From contig CALSCR010003184.1 of NCBI GenBank assembly GCA_943704495.1, positions 1 to 26,388 of the forward strand: a stretch of 26,388 bases of DNA, read 5' to 3'. This DNA comes from Pigoraptor chileana. Lineage: Eukaryota > Opisthokonta > Filasterea. Below, one piece after another: positions 21,701-26,388 of this stretch (the stretch's first letter is position 1; every line of letters begins with the position of its first letter). The notes beneath the pieces were generated by a model that saw only the letters and a list, made by a program, of their open reading frames with translations, was not told the origin of the DNA and made no database searches. The translations under genes were made by a program, and so were the position numbers.

Positions 21701-21868
21701 ATCGCGTCGCACCGACCGACGACGGATGGGAAGGAGAGCAAGGATGTGACAAGCTCCCTCCGAGCCACCTTGATTCGTGGCATTGTCGCACTGCACTGCG
21801 CCCGGTCTGCGTCTGCAAATGGCGGGGGTACGTCTGTAGATGTACTCGAGCGCACCATCGACATGTAG
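13622..21868 (+). CDS. FOCAD: Focadhesin (FOCAD / RST1) homologue, HEAT-like repeat protein
   Basis: Eight exons: 13622-13687, 14034-14099, 14223-14321, 14429-14590, 14892-15275, 16036-16476, 16675-21273, 21668-21868. All seven introns are phase 0, giving 2005 residues and a TAG stop. Recognised family landmarks are the N-terminus (VPNVFVQQQALQRLI, like FPNSLIQSQAVGHLI in human), LW followed by AC.GL..LV in exon 3, HPFVVAIL in exon 5, AWDIQDRVFPHLE near residue 647, EWEVVRAECMRSVC.RKP after it, and PADYAFLG and PPVQLAGTLRSLF in the C-terminal half. The chain is Ala/Leu/Val-rich throughout with helical-repeat character and no membrane segment of note. Known for the family: human FOCAD (about 1800 residues) supports the SKI mRNA-surveillance complex, and plant RST1 links SKI and exosome. 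The same role here is inference. Introns 1 and 2 use GC donors. Confidence 0.95.
13757..13950 (+). repeat. 65-bp tandem triplication in FOCAD intron 1
   Basis: Three nearly identical units start at 13757, 13822 and 13887, the last ending at 13950. Each contains ATTGTATCACCTTCAG (CTTAAG in unit 1), which looks like a branch site, pyrimidine tract and splice acceptor, followed by ATGTGTGTTGTGGCC. The very high identity implies recent duplication. Confidence 0.92.
14634..14693 (+). repeat. (TG)n tract in FOCAD intron 4
   Basis: About thirty TG units with one CG variant, starting 43 nt after the donor at 14591. Confidence 0.9.
14794..14875 (+). repeat. (AC)n then (TA)n tracts near the acceptor of FOCAD intron 4
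   Basis: AC repeats (14794-14806) and a long interrupted TA array (14812-14875) end 16 nt before the exon 5 acceptor. The AC part is complementary to the TG tract at the other end of the intron. Confidence 0.85.
15340..15800 (+). repeat. TG-rich minisatellite in FOCAD intron 5
   Basis: Irregular tandem units built from GTGTGTGCATGTGTGTA and TATATG variants, 20-32 bp long, followed by a pure TA run at 15696-15718 and more TG/CATG. Alternating purine-pyrimidine over more than 400 bp is the composition that favours Z-DNA. Intron 5 is 760 nt, the longest in the gene. Confidence 0.88.
16619..16634 (+). repeat. AC-rich tract before the exon 7 acceptor of FOCAD
   Basis: An AC run followed by more CA-rich sequence up to ACATGCAG at the splice site. 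The donor end of the same 198-nt intron begins GTGAGTGTGTC, so the two ends are partly complementary. Confidence 0.7.
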
Positions 21869-22305
21869 ACCATTGACCTGTAGATAAAAGTGGATGAGCT
21901 GTGAATGCGCCGACTTCGTGCAATACAAAATTTACGTATACTCCGCTCGTCAACCATCTGCTGGTGTTCGCAGTTCGCCTCACTCGACAATACGGAATTC
22001 CTTCATGTAGTCCCTAGGGCTTCATTAAAGTATTTGAACAGGCGATGCAACGCAAAATCACGCAACGCAAGCATCTTGCTGTTGCACACGAACACTTGTG
22101 CAGTTGTCTGCCCTTCGTATTTACCTGCGAACAATAACATTCTACGTTTACGTGTGAGTGTACGAGTTATGGCATGCACGCGAAGAAAATGTAGGATTCA
22201 AGTGACAGTATCGTAGGCGCTGTGCCCATGGACTCCACAAAAGCATTGTGTCCATGGACTCCACAACACACACGCAAAGACGAGCCTAATGCGAAAATGA
22301 CGACG
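21869..22305. other. Convergent spacer FOCAD / CBS gene
   Basis: The two stops lie 437 bp apart. It contains the reverse-oriented dispersed element copy H and otherwise AT-rich sequence with no clear AATAAA for either gene. ATAAA-like variants occur shortly after the FOCAD stop. Confidence 0.65.
22177..22280 (-). mobile_element. Short dispersed element copy H with near-duplicated flanks and a doubled end
   Basis: Read on the minus strand, it shares its first 26 bases exactly with copy G and then most of the core. CACGCGAAGA (22177-22186) and CACGCAAAGA (22271-22280) flank it and match at 9 of 10. The TGTG.CCATGGACTCCACAA end is present twice, at 22221-22240 and 22247-22266, so this copy is longer than the others. 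It lies in the 3' flank of the CBS gene. Confidence 0.75.
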
Positions 22306-25300
22306 CTATTCCTCCTTGAGATGTGTGCGCGCCATCGGCGGTCCCTTAAAGTGGCGGCTCCCCGTGTCACGTGTCACGGCGGCGCTGCTGTCGTCGGCCG
22401 ATTGCGCCATTGCCTCCCGCTCCGCTTCGTGCAGCAAACATGTAATGACATCACACGTGCGCACAACCGACATAGGATGCGAATCGTCGTCGATGACCCA
22501 CACGCGATGCACACCCGCAATCAGCATTGCCACAGCCGCATCAAACAACGTGGCATTCCTCCCCACACACACAGGACGCGGAAGTTGGCCGCTGTGACGC
22601 GCGACAAGAAAGCTCTCCACTGTCAATTGCAGGTCCATCAGCGAGTCGATGCGAATGCCGCGAATGTCTGACGGGCTGAGAGTGGCGATGAGCTGGCCGT
22701 GGGACGCCGACGGGGTGGACACGTCAAAAGGAAGGTTTGCGGATGGCGACACGGACGACACAATGGCTGCGACCCCCCCGTCTTGCAGGAACATCGCGCG
22801 GAACACTTCGAGAACACGCGCGCCAAGACCACATGTCACAAAATGGCGCCCGTTGAGACTCTGCGATAGCCCCAGCGATTCAATCTGAATGGGCAGGACC
22901 GAAAAGAGCAAGCACACACTGTGTAAGTCAGTTATGGCATGGTGTGTTGACCAATGATCAACTAGCACAGAATCAGACAGGAAAACAACAGCAAAGAAAA
23001 AGAAAGATGGTCAGCGGTGCGTGCTCATGATTGCGCAAGATACCGCGCGTGTTGTCTCGTGTACAGAGAGAGAAGGGGAGGCAATAAAGTGAATGTGGAC
23101 TAAAAAGGACAGACGGAATGACGATGGTGATGCAGTGACAGAAAGCGACCAATGCATTCGTCAACACACAAACACACACACACACACACACACACCGTCT
23201 TGTCGAACACGTTGGCAAAAAGTGCCTTGTTCCTGCACAGAAATCGGAGTGCATCTACCTGGAATAGGAATTCGGATACAGTCGGAAGACGTAACAGTTG
23301 CAGAATGTTACAACGGATGACATGTGCAGTGCGACTGGATCTGACTCAAACTCGCGGAAATGTAATCACGTGACAGGCCAACAAATGCCGCACAAAGAAA
23401 CCACCTGTCACGCAGGCGACACATGACAATGCAGATACGGACACAACTGAATCAGCCACGATAAAACATGTACATGCACAACACCAACCGACACACATGC
23501 ACACACACACACACCCACACACCCACACACCCACACCTGGCTGAGTATTCTGTGGTTCTGTGATCGCCCTCCACCGACGTCTGATCTGTCCCGCTCATCA
23601 CTCACGCCACCTGCGGGTTCAGCATCCCCTGCCCTCATTCCCAACCCACTGTCCTCGCTCGATTCGTGGGCGTCGTCACCAAGAGACCCATAGGGAATGA
23701 TACCGCGTTCGTTGTCAGGATACACCTTGACGATCATGTGAGTTGTGCCGAGGCTCATCACTCTAAGCAAATCGAGGATGGAGAGCGAGAGATCGGCTAC
23801 AATGAGCCCATTTTCTCTCCACCGCGCAGCCTTGAAGTAGTCCGCCGTCCCAATAAGAGACCTGACGGGCGTGCGAGACAGCTTCCGCAGAGTGAACTGC
23901 AGTTAAGCAGAAGAACAATCGACAAGCAGAAAACCCTTCGTTTAAGCCTCATACTCATACTGATGGGTGTAATATTATAAGTGATCATCCTATGTGCATG
24001 TAGTCGTTTTGCAGTGTAGGCCTGGAGTGAGTGGCCTGTCTGTGGCGGACCGTAGAATTGACATTCTCACAGTCCATCATCAGACACAAACATGAAACGA
24101 GAGGCATACATATTGTTGATAAGGATAAGGAGTGGAAGGGCCGTGGTGTCGCAAAATGGATACCAACTGAGAGAATCGAATATAATAAGACGCAGGCGTG
24201 GACCCACCTGGCTAACGGGCGCGCCAAGAATGTCGAAGAAGGTCGTCGACACAAAGACGACAATGTCAAACACCGTAATGAGGCCGTCGTACTTCTTCCT
24301 CATTGCATCGTATACAGGCAGTGCTGGCGACAGCCATGAACAAGGACGAGAGGCAAGTGTGCAGGATGCAGGTCAGTGGTGTCATAAGCACCATCGATGT
24401 CCATGAATTCACACAACATGTACCGAGTGCGTGTATGTGAGATTGTGTGCCATGATGTGAGTGATTGCGCGATTGCGTGTGTGAGCGAAGCAGCCGAAGC
24501 CATTGCAAAACTGGCAAACCCCAATCGCACACACACACAAACACACACACCTCCCATACACACCACATCACACACAGCCCAGGCGCACACACAAGCACTT
24601 ACGAACACACGCAAAGACACATACAAACAGACTTAGACACACGCAGAACCACACTGACAAATACACACCACACCAAGGCACAGACACACACATCACACAG
24701 ACACATGTGTACACACATCACACAGACACATGTGCACACACATCACACAGGCAAATGAACACACAGACACTGGCGCACATCGGCCACAACCCACAGAGAA
24801 CATTGTGCTGCTGCATGCGCCGAAGCACTGCGTCAATGTGGGCTTCAGAGTCGATTTCAACTATCGGGTGCTTGAAAAAGACGAGCTGCGAGAGCGGCTG
24901 ACTGTCAAGGAACGACTGCCGAATGCACACCACGCGACCCGTTGCAAGGGAGGGGCAGTGTGTATTGTGTTGCCGCGGTGGTATAAGCACATCAGCGCGA
25001 GTCAGCACGCGGTGTAAATGTGAATCACAAACAAAACTATGCATGACATCCAGCCTCCATTATCCAGCATGCTCCCGTCATGGCAGATTAATATATGTTT
25101 GCACATTATGCATGCATGTGTGTGTGTGTGTATGTGCTTGTGCGTATGTACAGTGTGCATGTGCGTAGTGTGCATATGTATGCAGGCACGAGTTGCCTGA
25201 AGCGCACTGCAGCCGAGAATAGCAGTTACGTTACTCACTTGCAGCGACAAGCGGCCGCCCGACCTGTCCATGTCATCAGCTACTGTCGCCTTTTGCTGTC

Positions 25301-25701
25301 GGGGTTGTTGCTGCCTCATGCACGCACACAAATTGCAACATTTATACCGGCGAAAAGCCATACAATAGGATAGTGAGACCGATGCTAGATCAATCTCTGC
25401 TGAAGGCATTCTCCACACATGTTGTGTTTGAAAGGTGCGTGTAAACACACAGACACCCACAATAACCTTGCGGACCGGCACAGCACGATGCACACAACAG
25501 AACACACACAGAGGCCACACAACAAAGACATACCATTTGCGAAGCGAGTATGTCCCACATGATACAACCGCCGCCATAGTCCACGTCCGCATAATCAGCC
25601 TCCAGATCGACATACCCAGGTGTTTGCGTCGCACCGGAAAACATATGCAGTCTATGGCCACCAAAGTGCCATTCTGTCAGCTTCGTTAGCGCGGGATCCA
25701 T
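22306..25701 (-). CDS. Four-CBS-domain protein, SNF4/AMPK-gamma or PV42-like
   Basis: Seven exons in transcript order: 25701-25534, about 25310-25239, 24915-24795, 24323-24208, 23896-23537, 23258-23196, 22884-22306. About 492 residues, stop TAG; all introns are phase 0 except intron 3 (phase 1). Exon 2 could instead begin at 25295. CBS1: HPIVEIDSEAHIDAVL, NVLSLPVYD, GLITVFDIV. CBS2: DLSLSILDLLRVMSLG, then RILSQVDALRFLCRN. CBS3: VLEVFRAMF and IATLSPSDIRGI. CBS4: NATLFDAAVAMLIAGVHRVWVIDDD and VVRTCDVI, near residues 408-450. CBS pairs (Bateman modules) bind adenine nucleotides; HR followed by a hydrophobic residue is typical of AMPK-gamma-like modules. Energy sensing or a kinase-scaffold role is inferred. 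A Ser/Glu/Asp/Gly-rich insert splits CBS2 (about residues 215-270). The first 56 residues are unrecognised. Confidence 0.85.
23164..23195 (-). repeat. (AC)n abutting the exon 6 donor of the CBS gene
   Basis: In transcript sense the intron begins directly with the GT repeat: ACG is followed by GTGTGTGT for about 24 nt. The splice donor is the first unit of the microsatellite, so repeat-length changes act right at the splice site. Confidence 0.85.
23485..23536 (-). repeat. TG/GTGTGGG tract abutting the exon 5 donor of the CBS gene
   Basis: In transcript sense the intron starts GTGTGGGTGTGTGGG and continues as TG repeats. It is immediately adjacent to the splice site. Confidence 0.8.
24525..24775 (-). 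repeat. AC-rich region with 24-bp tandem units in CBS intron 3
   Basis: About 250 bp of CA-rich sequence lies on the plus strand, that is TG-rich in the transcript directly after the donor. Between about 24690 and 24755 a unit of ATCACACAGACACATGTG plus ACACAC is repeated almost exactly three times. Confidence 0.8.
25109..25132 (+). repeat. (TG)n tract in CBS intron 2
   Basis: This tract reads CA in the transcript, opposite to most others. It lies in the middle and acceptor half of intron 2. Confidence 0.75.
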
Positions 25702-26175
25702 GCCGATGTGATAACAAAGATAGCTAAGGGTGTAACAACTCGGTGTAACGCCTGAGAAACTAGCTTATAACGACAGAGTTTGCATATAGAAATACAAAGC
25801 ACGAGCGCATCAATCTGCCAACGCCCTTTTAAGGCTGCGAATGGACATTGTTGTTATTCATGAGTCCAGATTACGAGAGGGAGAAAAAGGTGCGCATTTG
25901 TATTGTGTGGGAAAGTGCACAAGAGTGGAACAATACAGGTGAAGAATGCAAAGAATTCCGCAGGAAAGTGAAAGTCCCCAATACAATCAGCAAAGAGGGA
26001 TCCCCAGTTATTCCATAGAAGCAACATTCACACACGTATCTGAAGTTCAGGCCAGCATTAGTAAGAATGGTGAGAGGGGAACAACAATCTCTGAGATAAA
26101 ACATTAACCCCGTTACTTATTGATATGCAGCTCTGTTTTCAGTAACTAGACACAGTCAACGCAATCGTGTGCCCT
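25702..26175. promoter_or_regulatory. 5' flank of the CBS gene, possible divergent promoter
   Basis: This 474-bp stretch separates the CBS start codon from the plus-strand frame at the right edge. No TATA box or other clear motif stands out. If the right-edge frame is real, the region serves two promoters. Confidence 0.4.
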
Positions 26176-26388
26176 ATGGTAAATGCAAGCAACAGCAATA
26201 CCAGCAACGATTGTGGCATTCTGCGATTGTGGGCGTATAATCGTTGGCTACGATGCAAAAATATCAGCAGAATGAGGAGAGTATCCCTATCCGATGCTGA
26301 CATTGTGACGGTGACAGAGGACTTGCGACACCCGTTTGTGCTAAATTGTGTCCAGACAGACGCACTCACCCATTATGGACTGGTATAC
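26176..26388 (+). CDS. Unrecognised open frame running off the right edge (partial)
   Basis: An ATG at 26176 opens 71 codons with no stop before the window ends; the nearest upstream in-frame stop is at 26143. The second half (LSDADIVTVTEDLRHPFVL) has protein-like composition and codon use similar to the neighbouring exons. No family is recognised. GTATAC at 26383 could be a splice donor, which would make this a first exon. The opposite strand also has a frame here with a hydrophobic run, so strand is not certain. Confidence 0.35.
   Translation, partial: MVNASNSNTSNDCGILRLWAYNRWLRCKNISRMRRVSLSDADIVTVTEDLRHPFVLNCVQTDALTHYGLVY

Noticed and set aside
25002-25664. Continuous 220-codon minus-strand frame upstream of CBS exon 3
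   Set aside because: Contains His-Thr repeat translation of a dinucleotide tract; only the segment ending at 25239 joins in frame and is used as exon 2.
26139-26369. 76-codon minus-strand frame with a Leu-rich membrane-like run
   Set aside because: Overlaps the right-edge plus-strand frame; no start context or splice evidence. Kept only as an alternative.

Overview
The window is nuclear DNA of a eukaryote, most likely a unicellular flagellate. Five multi-exon genes with GT-AG (rarely GC-AG) introns can be reconstructed. TAA, TAG and TGA are all used as stops, so the code is standard. Exons are GC-rich, while introns and spacers are full of TG/CA and TA microsatellites. A homologue of a sperm/cilium microtubule inner protein argues for a flagellated cell. 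The lineage cannot be fixed from the sequence; choanoflagellate-like or another small protist group is possible.

Layout. 1-1685: gene-poor, with microsatellites, one E2F-like motif and one hairpin. 1686-3251 (+): SPMIP1/ATP6V1FNB homologue, 4 exons. 4469-9767 (+): large WD40-like, double BTB, FYVE protein of about 1212 residues, 7 exons, with a one-base frame break in exon 3. 10142-13207 (-): RBM34/Nop12 homologue with two RRMs, 6 exons. 13622-21868 (+): focadhesin (FOCAD; RST1 in plants) homologue of 2005 residues, 8 exons, one of them 4.6 kb. 22306-25701 (-): four-CBS-domain protein, SNF4/PV42-like, 7 exons. 26176 to the right edge (+): an open unrecognised reading frame. Gene 2/RBM34 and FOCAD/CBS are convergent; RBM34/FOCAD share a 414-bp divergent promoter region.

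How the genes relate. No operon-like system is visible. RBM34 (ribosome biogenesis) and FOCAD (SKI/exosome-linked RNA surveillance in animals and plants) are both RNA-metabolism genes and are divergently paired. The BTB-FYVE protein is probably an endosomal adaptor. The CBS protein is probably an adenylate-sensing or scaffold subunit.

The most unusual signal is a family of very short (about 45-55 bp) dispersed elements, at least eight full or partial copies, in introns and spacers. One copy is flanked by an exact 13-bp direct duplication and two others by near-duplications. The core resembles the 5' half of a class II (Ser/Leu-type) tRNA. Other oddities are two consecutive GC-AG introns in FOCAD, a 65-bp triplication carrying decoy splice acceptors, and TG tracts on the sense strand placed just after 5' splice sites in genes on both strands.
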